Assembly (NCBI GenBank): GCA_944349515.1
Contig: CALVNE010000011.1
Span: 1 to 32,943, forward strand
From: an uncultured Clostridia bacterium
GTDB lineage: Bacteria; Bacillota; Clostridia; Christensenellales; UBA1242
DNA length: 32,943 bases
Reading direction: 5' to 3'
Position 1 is the first letter of the stretch. Each line of letters opens with the position of its first letter. The translations under genes were made by a program, and so were the position numbers. A model generated the notes under the pieces. It made no database searches. It saw nothing but the letters and a program-made list of their open reading frames with translations, and had not been told where the DNA came from. Positions 8,682 through 14,855 of this stretch are shown here, piece by piece.

Positions 8682-8902
8682 AGTGAAGGAAAGCCTATCG
8701 GTTTTCAGTGAAGGGAAATCTTTGATTTCCAGTGAAGGCGAATTAATATGGGGACCCCGAAAATGCGTGTCATTTTTGGGGATAAGGAGCAAACAAGCGA
8801 ATGGTAAGGCTTTTGGCGCAAGACAAAAGTTGAAATGAAGCGCCGTTTGCGACGCCGCAGTGAAGGAAAGTCTAACGTCTTTCAGTTGTGGTAGATTTTA
8901 GT
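8682..8902 (+). repeat. AGTGAAGG variable-hairpin array with epsilon core (cluster A)
   Basis: AGTGAAGG boxes lie at 8682, 8707, 8731 and 8859. The hairpin after 8682 is GAAAGCC / GGTTTTC with one G-U pair; after 8707 it is GGAAATC / GATTTCC with a TTT loop. The third unit is interrupted by the epsilon core (8748-8858), which opens with GGGGACCCC and an 11-bp stem CCCCGAAAATG / CATTTTTGGGG. The last hairpin is GAAAGTC / GTCTTTC with one mismatch. AGTTGTGG (8884-8891) and TAGATTTTAGT close the array. A second G8 run (8903-8910) and the right half of module beta (8916-8949) follow. Confidence 0.75.
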
Positions 8903-8961
8903 GGGGGGGGATGTAAAAGCCCTTCCCCACGCAAAATCGAAAATTTTTGAAATAAAAAATA

Positions 8962-9014
8962 AAAAGTTGTGGATAGATTTATGTAAGTTTTTTCTATATT
9001 CTACCACAACTTTT
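8962..9014 (+). other. Long hairpin upstream of the argS promoter
   Basis: AAAAGTTGTGG-a-TAGA (8962-8977) pairs with TCTA-CCACAACTTTT (9000-9014), 15 base pairs with one bulge and a 22-base loop containing TTTTTTCT. The left arm carries the AGTTGTGG closing box of the repeat arrays. It lies 30 bases before the argS -35 and may act as a terminator or be a folded repeat end. Confidence 0.5.
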
Positions 9015-9043
9015 CACTTTTTTAAGCGCGGGGTGATTTTAAA

Positions 9044-9072
9044 TTGACTTTTTTGTTGCAATTTGGTAAAAT
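9044..9072 (+). promoter_or_regulatory. Sigma-A promoter of argS
   Basis: TTGACT (9044-9049), 17-base spacer, TAAAAT (9067-9072), about 15 bases before the expected ribosome binding site AGGAG. Confidence 0.85.
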
Positions 9073-9093
9073 GCGTTAAGTTTAGGAGTTTTT

Positions 9094-10863
9094 ATGGATT
9101 TACGCGACAAATTGGGGAATAAAATTAAAGGCGTGCTTAAGGAATTGGGGCTTCCAGAGGAGGTGTCAGTTTCTTTTTCTTCTCTGCCGGAACTATGCGA
9201 TTTTCAAACAAATTATGCCCTTGTCACGGCAAAGAAGGTAGGGCGTAGTCCGCTCGCGCTTGCCGAAGAAATTGTGCGTGCGATTGGCGACGAGGCGTAC
9301 ACTGCCGTAAAACCCGGGTTTATTAATATTAAAGTGACTGAAAAAGAGCTTTCGGAGTACGCAAACGAGGTGCTTTACGATGACAGACTGGGCGTAGCGA
9401 AGGTGGAAAGTCCGCGCAAACTTTTAATCGACTACGGCGGGGCGAATGTGGCAAAGGAACTCCATGTGGGGCATTTGCGCTCTCCAATCATCGGCGAGGC
9501 GCTGAAAAGGCTACATAGATTCTTGGGCGATACCGTGTATGCCGACACGCACCTTGGCGATTGGGGTATGCAAATGGGGTTGACTGTGCTTGAACTCAAA
9601 GAGGACGGCTATCTCGACGAGTTTTTCCGCGCGAGTGGCGACTATGAAAACATACCGCTTAAAAACATCACTCTCGATACGCTCAATGACGAGTACCCAA
9701 AGGCGTCGAAGCGCAAAGACGTCGACCCAAACTTCAAAAAACTTGCCGACGACTACACCCTCTTTATCCAGCAAAAGCGCGAGCCTTACTACACTATCTA
9801 CAAAAAAATTCGCGCGCTTTCCGTGGAGGAAATTAAGAGAAACTACTCCCTTCTCAACGCCACCTTCGACTTTTGGTTCGGCGAAAGCGACGCCGAGGAC
9901 TACATCGAACCGGTGGTGCAACTTTTCGTAGATAAAAAGTTGGCGCGCGTGAGTGATGGCGCGCTTGTGGTGGATATCGCGCGTGAGGGCGAGCATATCC
10001 CTATTCCAAAAAAGAGCGAAAACGAGGAACAGCGCTACAAAAACCCTATGCCTCCGGCGATACTTAAAAAGTATAACGGCGGATACCTCTATATTTCCAC
10101 CGAGATTGCCACGCTTGCTATGCGCAATAAAATGGATAACTACGATGAAATAATCTACCTCACCGACAACCGCCAAGGTAAGCACTTCGAGCAGGCGTTT
10201 AGGTGTGCTAAACTTGCTGGCATCTCACCGGAAAATCAAAAACTCACCCACATCGCCTTCGGCACCATGAACGGCAAGGACGGCAAACCTTTCAAAACCC
10301 GCAGTGGCGAAACGATAAGGCTCAAGGATGTCGTCAAACTCCTCGTGGACAAAGCCAGCGAAAAACTTAAAGCGAACGGCATTGAAAATGACCCCGAACT
10401 TGCAAGGAAAATCGGCGTTGGCGCTATGAAATTCGGCGATTTATCGAACATCATCTCAAAGGACTATATCTTTGATATCGACAAATTCCTCTCGTTTGAC
10501 GGCAAAACGGGGCCATATATTCAATACACAATTGCGCGCATAAACTCAATTCTTAGCAAGGCAAACTTCCTTTCATCAAAGGAAATTATCGTTGAAAACG
10601 GCGAAGAACGCGATATCGTGTTGGCACTACAAAAACTCAATTCGTCCTACAAAATTTGCTACGACGATTATTCGCTGAACCTCCTCTGCTCGTCCACTTT
10701 CGACCTTGCAAAGGCGTTCTCGACCTACTATAATAACCATAAAATTTTGTCCGAGAAAGACGAAACAAAGAAAAACAGTATGCTCTCAATCTGCTTGCTC
10801 GTGAAAAAGGCGCTTTCAAAGGCACTTGATGTCTTAGGGATTGATGTGGTGGAGAAAATGTAG
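9094..10863 (+). CDS. argS: Arginyl-tRNA synthetase
   Basis: This class I synthetase attaches arginine to tRNA-Arg. It has 589 residues, a usual length. The N-terminal Add-1 domain (about 1-95) ends in PGFINIKV. The HIGH motif appears as HVGHLRS (about 124-130), preceded by DYGGANVAKELHVGH. DTHLGDWGMQMGL is the typical following strand. YLTDNRQGKHFEQAFRCAKL and FGTMNGKDGKPFKTRSGE take the KMSKS-loop position seen in many ArgRS that lack a strict KMSKS. The C-terminal DALR anticodon domain begins near FDGKTGPYIQYTIARINSIL. AGGAG lies six bases before the ATG. The gene is a single transcription unit flanked on both sides by repeat mosaics. Confidence 0.97.
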   Translation: MDLRDKLGNKIKGVLKELGLPEEVSVSFSSLPELCDFQTNYALVTAKKVGRSPLALAEEIVRAIGDEAYTAVKPGFINIKVTEKELSEYANEVLYDDRLGVAKVESPRKLLIDYGGANVAKELHVGHLRSPIIGEALKRLHRFLGDTVYADTHLGDWGMQMGLTVLELKEDGYLDEFFRASGDYENIPLKNITLDTLNDEYPKASKRKDVDPNFKKLADDYTLFIQQKREPYYTIYKKIRALSVEEIKRNYSLLNATFDFWFGESDAEDYIEPVVQLFVDKKLARVSDGALVVDIAREGEHIPIPKKSENEEQRYKNPMPPAILKKYNGGYLYISTEIATLAMRNKMDNYDEIIYLTDNRQGKHFEQAFRCAKLAGISPENQKLTHIAFGTMNGKDGKPFKTRSGETIRLKDVVKLLVDKASEKLKANGIENDPELARKIGVGAMKFGDLSNIISKDYIFDIDKFLSFDGKTGPYIQYTIARINSILSKANFLSSKEIIVENGEERDIVLALQKLNSSYKICYDDYSLNLLCSSTFDLAKAFSTYYNNHKILSEKDETKKNSMLSICLLVKKALSKALDVLGIDVVEKM

Positions 10864-10871
10864 CAAAAGTG

Positions 10872-10960
10872 GGACAGACACCAACTCTGTTTAACGCCGG
10901 CACGAAAAATTAAAATTTTTCTAACGGCTACTCCGTTGGTTTCTCTTCCCAGTCCTCTTC
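10872..10960 (+). repeat. Dispersed repeat R2, copy B
   Basis: Second copy of the element at 8485-8574, about 92 percent identical by eye. It starts eight bases after the argS stop codon, again at the 3' end of a plus-strand gene. Confidence 0.75.
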
Positions 10961-11069
10961 GGCGTCGCAAACGGCACTTCATTTCGTGGTTTGAATGTTT
11001 TCAAACCATTTATCATTCGTTTGTTTGCTCCTTTTCCCCAAAAATGACAAGCATTTTCGGGGTGCCCCA
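10961..11069 (-). repeat. Epsilon repeat core in inverted orientation
   Basis: Read on the minus strand this matches the epsilon cores at 8748-8858 and 29558-29671. It has GGGG-ACCCC-like start, CCCCGAAAATG / CATTTTTGGGG stem, AAGGAGCAAACAA, a variable hairpin (here TGGTTTGAA / TTCAAACCA), then CGAAATGAAGTGC and GTTTGCGACGCC. No AGTGAAGG units are attached to this copy. Confidence 0.7.
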
Positions 11070-11073
11070 TTTT

Positions 11074-11206
11074 GATTTTCAATTTCTGTTTGCCGGGCAA
11101 AGCCCTTCCCCAAACAAAATTGAAAATTGATTTAGAGTTTGTAAGCGAGGTGCTGAAGAAAAGTAGATGATTTTAGTAAAAGTATATTTCCGTTCTAATC
11201 AAAACC
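11074..11206 (+). repeat. Repeat modules beta and gamma, copy B
   Basis: GATTTTCAATTTCTGTTTG (11074-11092) pairs with CAAACAAAATTGAAAATT (11111-11128) around GGGC-AAA-GCCC. Compared with copy A, both arms carry matching changes (C-G becomes T-A or A-T), so the stem is kept. The gamma text to 11206 matches 14544-14639 closely, including GAAG-AGTAGAT-ATTTTAG and CTAATCAAAACC. Confidence 0.65.
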
Positions 11207-11213
11207 ACTTTAA

Positions 11214-11265
11214 GTCGCGACAAATCGCCAATGAGCGTAGCGAATGCGATTTCGTTTGGTCGCGA
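11214..11265 (+). other. Nested hairpin inside the argS-downstream repeat region
   Basis: TCGCGAC (11215-11221) pairs with GTCGCGA (11259-11265), and the adjoining AAATCGC (11222-11228) with GCGATTT (11246-11252). This gives 14 base pairs with a six-base bulge and a 17-base loop. It lies between module gamma and a truncated epsilon core. Confidence 0.55.
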
Positions 11266-11270
11266 GGCGA

Positions 11271-11457
11271 AACAAACAAGCGAATGGTAAGACTTTTGGC
11301 GAAAGACAAAAGACGAAATGAAGCGCAGTTTGTGACGCGGCAGTGAAGGAAAGACTATGTCTTTCAGTGAAGAAAACTCTTGCGACTTCTAGTGAAGGCG
11401 AATCAAAGATTCACAGTGAAGGGAAATCAGAGATTTCAAGTTGTGGAAGATTTTAAA
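11271..11457 (+). repeat. AGTGAAGG variable-hairpin array with truncated epsilon core (cluster B)
   Basis: The right half of epsilon (11271-11341) has the variable hairpin CTTTTG / CAAAAG. AGTGAAGG-type boxes follow at 11342, 11366 (AGTGAAGA), 11391 and 11415. Stems are GAAAGAC / GTCTTTC (perfect), a degenerate unit, GCGAATC / GATTCAC with one C-A mismatch, and GAAATC / GATTTC. AGTTGTGG (11439-11446) and AGATTTTA close the array. Confidence 0.75.
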
Positions 11458-11546
11458 GAAAAGTACTGGGAAATTATTGCGAGGAAGTTAAGAATGCCCA
11501 TATTTTATGTAGCGAAAAAATATTTGAAAAATTTTCTTAAAAAGTA

Positions 11547-11575
11547 TTTACAAATTTAATTTTTTATGCTATATT
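11547..11575 (+). promoter_or_regulatory. Promoter of the 39-aa gene
   Basis: TTTACA (11547-11552), 17-base spacer, TATATT (11570-11575). Confidence 0.7.
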
Positions 11576-11608
11576 AATAGCGACATGAAAAATCATGGAG
11601 GTAAAATT

Positions 11609-11728
11609 ATGAAAGAAATAAAATTTGAATTAGAGAAAGTTGACCGCAGGTTTTTGCCAGAGGAAATTAATGATAAAGAAATAAGAGTTTTTAAAGTAAA
11701 AGCACAAGATAAAGGTTTAGAAAGATAA
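11609..11728 (+). CDS. Small charged protein of unknown function (39 aa)
   Basis: This frame was found by eye. ATG at 11609 is preceded by GGAGG (11597-11601) at eight bases, and TAA is at 11726-11728. The product starts MKEIKFELEKVDRRFLPEEI and ends AQDKGLER, with 39 residues rich in K, E, D and R. It has no signal peptide or membrane segment. A promoter lies at 11547-11575 and a clean terminator at 11756-11788, so this is a complete one-gene transcription unit. That argues for a real gene despite its size. I recognise no family; it could be a leader-like or toxin/antitoxin-type peptide, but nothing shows that. Confidence 0.65.
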   Translation: MKEIKFELEKVDRRFLPEEINDKEIRVFKVKAQDKGLER

Positions 11729-11755
11729 TATTTTGTTAAGGGTGATTTTGTCATA

Positions 11756-11788
11756 AAAAATATTGCAGATTTTGCAATATTTTTTTTT
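11756..11788 (+). terminator. Terminator of the 39-aa gene
   Basis: AATATTGCA (11759-11767) and TGCAATATT (11773-11781) form a nine-base-pair stem with a five-base loop, flanked by an A run and followed by T residues. Confidence 0.85.
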
Positions 11789-11856
11789 ATTTCGTTTTGA
11801 AAATATGTTTTTTTGTGTTATCATATATGTGAAGTATCTTATTTTAGAGGGAGTAT

Positions 11857-12132
11857 ATGAAGAAATATCAATATCTTTATCCAGCCATTTTCATCAAAGA
11901 CGAAGAGGGAAAATACCAAGTGTTCTTTCCTGACCTAGACATTTATACCGATGGAAACAATTTAAGTGAGGCTTATCTTTATGCGCAGGGCTTACTTAAA
12001 GCCTACTTTGCCTATGCTGAAAAATATGAAGTAGATTATAACAAGCCAACAAAGTTAGAAAAATTGTTGTCAAAATGCAAGGCTAACGAACTTGTTATGT
12101 ATGTCGAAACGGTGGTTGAGGTTGAGGGATAA
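11857..12132 (+). CDS. HicB-like protein without a visible HicA partner
   Basis: The 91-residue product opens with YPAIFIKDEEGKYQVFFPDL, the partially RNase-H-like HicB fold signature, followed by LSEAYLYAQGLLKAYFAYAE. HicB proteins normally bind and neutralise the mRNA interferase HicA. Here there is no HicA-like double-stranded RNA-binding ORF on either side, and no C-terminal DNA-binding domain is obvious. It may therefore be an orphan antitoxin or a HicB-fold protein with another role. AGAGGGAG precedes the ATG. A hairpin terminator follows at 12153-12177, so it is transcribed alone. Confidence 0.8.
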   Translation: MKKYQYLYPAIFIKDEEGKYQVFFPDLDIYTDGNNLSEAYLYAQGLLKAYFAYAEKYEVDYNKPTKLEKLLSKCKANELVMYVETVVEVEG

Positions 12133-12152
12133 AAGCCTTAATTTGAATGCAG

Positions 12153-12177
12153 GGATGAAGAAAATTCATCCTTTTTT
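12153..12177 (+). terminator. Terminator of the HicB-like gene
   Basis: GGATGAA (12153-12159) and TTCATCC (12165-12171) with a GAAAA loop are followed by TTTTTT. Confidence 0.85.
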
Positions 12178-12187
12178 GTAAAGACTA

Positions 12188-12216
12188 TTGACAATTTGAT
12201 GTTTATGAATTACAAT
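12188..12216 (+). promoter_or_regulatory. Sigma-A promoter of the 226-aa gene
   Basis: TTGACA (12188-12193), 17-base spacer, TACAAT (12211-12216), start codon 18 bases downstream. Confidence 0.85.
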
Positions 12217-12233
12217 AAAGAGAGGAGTAAGTT

Positions 12234-12914
12234 ATGGAAAATATATTAAATAAATTATCAAGGAAGTTTTTAATAATAACAAAATCAAGGAAGTCAAACG
12301 GCGAGATAAAGGTGGAGAATAAGCAAATTAGATTTCCGTATATTTGTTATAAAAATACAAATTTTACAGAAGTGCCAAATATCAAGGTGAAAAACAAGAA
12401 AACTTTTTCATTTTGTCCGACCACAAAAATTACAACAAAAGTAAAACCTTTTGTGAAGAAAGAAGATTCTATTGTGGAAACAGAAGAGAGGAGAAAAGCT
12501 CCTATCTATATTCCTATGAAGCATGGTTCAGACCGCGAACTATCTTTCGACCACAGCTATAAGTCTTTAATGAAAGCTCTTCAAAACGGCATTTATTCCA
12601 TGTTCACCGAAGAAGTTTATCTTGAAAATGAAAAGAAAACAAACAATTTATCAAACAAATATGACGAGATGCCAAAAGAACTTCAAAATGAAGTTGATAA
12701 GAGAGTTGTGGGTTTTCTAGATGACTTTGACGCGTTTGAAATAAGACTAGACTCTAATGTGCCTTATTTTGCAAATGTAGAAGAGATGGGCGGGCTTGTT
12801 TGCGAATTAAATATAGCATATTTCTATAAATTTGACGAAAATTCACCTACTTATCAAAGCGATATGGCAGGCATTAAATCGGCTGTGACTCTTGAAACAT
12901 ATATGGTTAGATAA
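12234..12914 (+). CDS. Protein of unknown function (226 aa)
   Basis: I do not recognise this protein. Residues 1-90 are very basic and Lys/Asn-rich, probably extended or disordered (MENILNKLSRKFLIITKSRK; later KTFSFCPTTKITTKVK). From about residue 90 a more ordered part begins: APIYIPMKHGSDRELSFDHS, then a helix (YKSLMKALQNGIYSMFTEEV) and an acidic half ending in TLETYMVR. No signal peptide or transmembrane segment is seen. GAGGAG precedes the ATG by seven bases and a consensus promoter lies just upstream. Codon use is more AT-rich than in the ribosomal genes next to it, in line with an accessory gene. It sits in the small-gene island between argS and rpmG. Confidence 0.75.
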   Translation: MENILNKLSRKFLIITKSRKSNGEIKVENKQIRFPYICYKNTNFTEVPNIKVKNKKTFSFCPTTKITTKVKPFVKKEDSIVETEERRKAPIYIPMKHGSDRELSFDHSYKSLMKALQNGIYSMFTEEVYLENEKKTNNLSNKYDEMPKELQNEVDKRVVGFLDDFDAFEIRLDSNVPYFANVEEMGGLVCELNIAYFYKFDENSPTYQSDMAGIKSAVTLETYMVR

Positions 12915-12959
12915 TCTTAAAAGATGACCTATAAAATTTATAAAACTTTGATAAAACAC

Positions 12960-12989
12960 TTGACTTTTATGAGTTTTGTGTGGTAATAT
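12960..12989 (+). promoter_or_regulatory. Promoter of rpmG-secE-nusG
   Basis: TTGACT (12960-12965), 18-base spacer, TAATAT (12984-12989). Confidence 0.75.
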
Positions 12990-12993
12990 AAGA

Positions 12994-13022
12994 CTGACAC
13001 TTTTTGAGGTGTTAGTTTTTTT
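12994..13022 (+). terminator. Terminator-like hairpin in the rpmG leader
   Basis: CTGACAC (12994-13000) and GTGTTAG (13009-13015) form seven base pairs including one G-T, with loop TTTTTGAG and then seven T. It lies directly after the -10 box and 24 bases before the rpmG ATG. It may end read-through from the 12234 gene, act as an attenuator, or protect the 5' end of the operon mRNA. Confidence 0.55.
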
Positions 13023-13038
13023 GTTAGGAGATGAAATT

Positions 13039-13200
13039 ATGGCAGCACCAAAACGCAAGATTATCACATTAGAATGCACCGAGTGCAAAAATAGAAACTA
13101 TTCTACTGAAAAGAATACTTCCGCTAATGCTGAAAGAATTGAAATAAACAAGTTTTGTCCTACTTGCAATAAAAGAACAAAGCATAAAGAGACTAAGTAG
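13039..13200 (+). CDS. rpmG: 50S ribosomal protein L33
   Basis: L33 is a small zinc-ribbon protein near the E site of the large subunit. The product has 53 residues ([20 protein letters not shown] at the start). Two CxxC pairs, CTEC and CPTC, mark it as the zinc-binding C+ paralogue, and [10 protein letters not shown] is the usual basic tail. AGGAG lies eight bases before the ATG; the longer open frame from 12976 overlaps the promoter and leader hairpin and is not the gene. It heads the standard rpmG-secE-nusG order. Confidence 0.95.
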   Translation: MAAPKRKIITLECTECKNRNYSTEKNTSANAERIEINKFCPTCNKRTKHKETK

Positions 13201-13214
13201 TCTTTGGAGGGAGT

Positions 13215-13727
13215 ATGTCTAAAAAACACAAGGCTGAAAAAAAACAAGCGCTGGCACAAAAGAAACTTTATGAAGGCGAGGTTTTAGTTGACGAAACCGA
13301 AAATATAAAAGAAGTGGAAAGTGGCGTCATTGAAGAAAATGACGAAGCTATCGCCGTGCCTAGCGACGAAAGCGAACCGCTCGACTCTTCCTTAGAAGTT
13401 ACCGTCAAAGCAAACGAGGGGGTTGTTGCAGAAGATACCTCTGAAAAGTTTGAGAGTAAGGGCAAGAATAAAAAAGAAGCGGTAAAAACGGACGAAAAGA
13501 AGGACGCTAAAGACAACAAAAAGACCGATAAAAAGAAAAAGACGAAGAAAAAAGGTTTAGTTAAGAAAACTAAGGAAACCGCAAGCGAACTTAAAAAGGT
13601 CACATGGCCAAGTTTTGGCGAGGTTGTTAAGAAAACCGGAATTGTTATCGCCTTTGTTGTCATCTTTGGGCTTCTCATTTTTGGCGTCGACACACTTTTA
13701 GGCTTCTTGTCGAGTTTGCTTGTTTAA
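13215..13727 (+). CDS. secE: Preprotein translocase subunit SecE with long N-terminal extension
   Basis: SecE clamps SecY in the protein-export channel. The conserved part is the last 55 residues: amphipathic ASELKKVTWPSFGEVVKKTG (about 118-137) followed by the membrane helix IVIAFVVIFGLLIFGVDTLLG. Minimal SecE has 60-75 residues; here about 110 residues precede the core. They form a low-complexity, highly charged region, acidic in the first half (EENDEAIAVPSDESEPLDSS) and Lys-rich in the second (KKTDKKKKTKKK). Such extensions are probably disordered and cytosolic. GGAGGGAG precedes the ATG, 14 bases after the rpmG stop. Confidence 0.93.
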   Translation: MSKKHKAEKKQALAQKKLYEGEVLVDETENIKEVESGVIEENDEAIAVPSDESEPLDSSLEVTVKANEGVVAEDTSEKFESKGKNKKEAVKTDEKKDAKDNKKTDKKKKTKKKGLVKKTKETASELKKVTWPSFGEVVKKTGIVIAFVVIFGLLIFGVDTLLGFLSSLLV

Positions 13728-13854
13728 TGGCGTAAATTTGAAAAGTTTTTGTTTAGTTAAAAGTTAAACTTGAAATGTCTTTCTTATTTATACCTTTAAT
13801 AGATAGCGCAACCTTGTTTGACAAAACTACCAAAACATATTTTAAGGAGAAATT

Positions 13855-14382
13855 ATGGAACACTCAAAGGAACCAAAATGGTACGTCCTTCACACCTTTT
13901 CGGGCTACGAAAATGTGGCAAAGGAAAATTTGGAGAATGTGATTAAAAAATTCAACCTTGAAGATAGAATTTTCGATATCGTCATTCCAGAAGAGGACGT
14001 TATTGAGGAAAAGAATGGAAAGAAAAAACTTGTGACAAGAAAGAGTATGCCATGCTATATTTTCATCAAAATGATATATGGTGATGACCTTTGGCACAAC
14101 ATTGTCAACACCCGCGGAGTGACAGGTTTCACCGGACCAAAAGGACGACCACTTGCTCTCACCGACGACGAAGTTTTGAAGATGAGATTAGAGAAAATTA
14201 AGGTGGAAACTGACATTGAGGTTGGCGACACGGTGGAAATCGTGGAAGGACCGCTCGACAAAATGGTGGGCAAAGTGATTGCGGTTAATCCAGACAACAA
14301 TCAACTCACAGTTGCTGTTGAAATGTTCGGGCGCGAGAACAATGTGGAACTTGCGTTTGACCAAGTGCACAAAACAAATTGA
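13855..14382 (+). CDS. nusG: Transcription termination/antitermination protein NusG
   Basis: NusG binds RNA polymerase and couples elongation to pausing, Rho and ribosomes. The 175-residue product has the NGN domain from KWYVLHTFSGYENVAKENLE, with PCYIFIKM and NTRGVTGFTGPKGRPLALTD. The KOW domain is near the C-terminus (VGDTVEIVEGPLDKMVGKVI, ending ELAFDQVHKTN). AAGGAG is seven bases before ATG. The 127-base gap after secE has no clear promoter, so co-transcription with rpmG-secE is likely. Its stop codon lies inside a 13-bp hairpin that opens a repeat array separating it from rplK, which in many Bacillota follows directly. Confidence 0.97.
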   Translation: MEHSKEPKWYVLHTFSGYENVAKENLENVIKKFNLEDRIFDIVIPEEDVIEEKNGKKKLVTRKSMPCYIFIKMIYGDDLWHNIVNTRGVTGFTGPKGRPLALTDDEVLKMRLEKIKVETDIEVGDTVEIVEGPLDKMVGKVIAVNPDNNQLTVAVEMFGRENNVELAFDQVHKTN

Positions 14383-14408
14383 CAAAAACTTTTAATTTTT
14401 GTCAATTT
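14376..14408 (+). terminator. Perfect hairpin over the nusG stop codon
   Basis: AAATTGACAAAAA (14376-14388) pairs without mismatch with TTTTTGTCAATTT (14396-14408), loop CTTTTAA. The TGA stop (14380-14382) is in the left arm. There is no T run beyond the stem, so it may be a terminator of unusual form or an mRNA 3'-end stabiliser. The first AGTGAAGG box begins two bases later. Confidence 0.55.
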
Positions 14409-14410
14409 GT

Positions 14411-14530
14411 AGTGAAGGAACGCTGGCGCGTTCAGTGAAGGCGAGCCATTGGCTCGCAGTGAAGGGGGGAACCTTGTGGTTCCCAGTGAAGGCAAACCGT
14501 TGGTTTGCAGTTGTGGATAGATTTTAGTAA
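14411..14530 (+). repeat. AGTGAAGG variable-hairpin array (cluster C, four clean units)
   Basis: Boxes start at 14411, 14434, 14458 and 14485, spaced 23-27 bases. The following stems are GAACGC / GCGTTC (loop TGGC), GCGAGCC / GGCTCGC (loop ATT), GGGAACC / GGTTCCC (loop TTGT) and GCAAACC / GGTTTGC (loop GTT). All four are perfectly paired but differ in sequence. The array closes with AGTTGTGG (14509-14516) and ATAGATTTTAGT. This is the clearest example of the family in the window. Confidence 0.85.
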
Positions 14531-14543
14531 ACAGTTATTTCCT

Positions 14544-14639
14544 CACGCAAAATCAAAAATTGATTTAGAGTGTGAAAGTGTGGCGCTGAAGGGAAGTAGA
14601 TTATTTTAGCAAAAGCATATTTTCACCCTAATCAAAACC
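14544..14639 (+). repeat. Repeat module gamma, copy C
   Basis: About 96 bases from CACGCAAAATC to CTAATCAAAACC match 11111-11206 closely, and the first half matches 8623-8676. Shared marks are TTGATTTAGAG, GGCGCTGAAG and TTTTAGCAAAAGCATATTT. Confidence 0.65.
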
Positions 14640-14680
14640 TCTTGACAAGCACTTCAAACCTAGCAATTTTGGCTAATAGT

Positions 14681-14774
14681 TATAATAGTAAGTATTTTTC
14701 AGAGTCAACGCCTAAAACTTTTCCACAATTCCACATTCCAATATGATATTTTTAAGGTTCAACCTTTAAAATAT
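14681..14774 (+). promoter_or_regulatory. rplK upstream region: TATAAT box and a long dyad
   Basis: TATAAT at 14681-14686 is a perfect -10 but has no good -35 at 17 bases. A near-perfect dyad follows: ATATTTTTAAGGTT (14746-14759) and AACCTTTAAAATAT (14761-14774) with a one-base centre and one mismatch. It could be an operator or an mRNA hairpin; there is no T run after it. A second TTGACA at 14780-14785 with TAATTT at 14802 is a weaker alternative promoter, and would start inside the L1-type hairpin. Confidence 0.4.
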
Positions 14775-14807
14775 TGTCCTTGACAAGACACTAAACTGTC
14801 ATAATTT

Positions 14808-14840
14808 GTGGGAGAACGATTGCCACGTTCAATTCACCAC
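14808..14840 (+). promoter_or_regulatory. Putative L1 autoregulatory leader of rplK-rplA
   Basis: Two stacked helices, GTGG / CCAC (14808-14811, 14837-14840) and GAACG / CGTTC (14814-14818, 14826-14830), are separated by an asymmetric internal loop (GA opposite AATTCA) just upstream of the ribosome binding site AAGGAGG. This matches the general shape of ribosomal protein L1 mRNA sites, which mimic its 23S rRNA target and repress translation of the L11-L1 operon. Assignment is by shape and position only. Confidence 0.5.
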
Positions 14841-14855
14841 ATAAGGAGGTTAAAA

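Noticed and set aside
8650..8838. A 62-codon open frame across the repeat cluster A
   Set aside because: It runs through hairpin units and the epsilon core, has no ribosome binding site, and the same DNA elsewhere is broken in all frames. The pairing pattern explains the sequence better than a protein does.
10936..11130. A 64-codon open frame downstream of argS
   Set aside because: It lies within R2, the inverted epsilon core and beta, with no start signal; a by-product of repeat sequence.
12976..13038. N-terminal extension of L33 from 12976
   Set aside because: It would cover the -10 box and the leader hairpin; AGGAG and family length place the start at 13039.
14411..14516. CRISPR array reading of the AGTGAAGG units
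   Set aside because: The constant part is only eight bases, the intervening parts are self-complementary hairpins and not unique spacers, and no cas gene is near.
14509..14525. DnaA box in the closing motif AGTTGTGGATAG
   Set aside because: TGTGGATAG is one base from a DnaA box, but the other arrays read TGTGGTAGA, TGTGGAAGA or TGTGGACGA, so the match is not kept, and no origin genes are near.
14642..14686. TTGACA at 14642 paired with TATAAT at 14681 as the rplK promoter
   Set aside because: The spacer would be 33 bases, far outside the working range.
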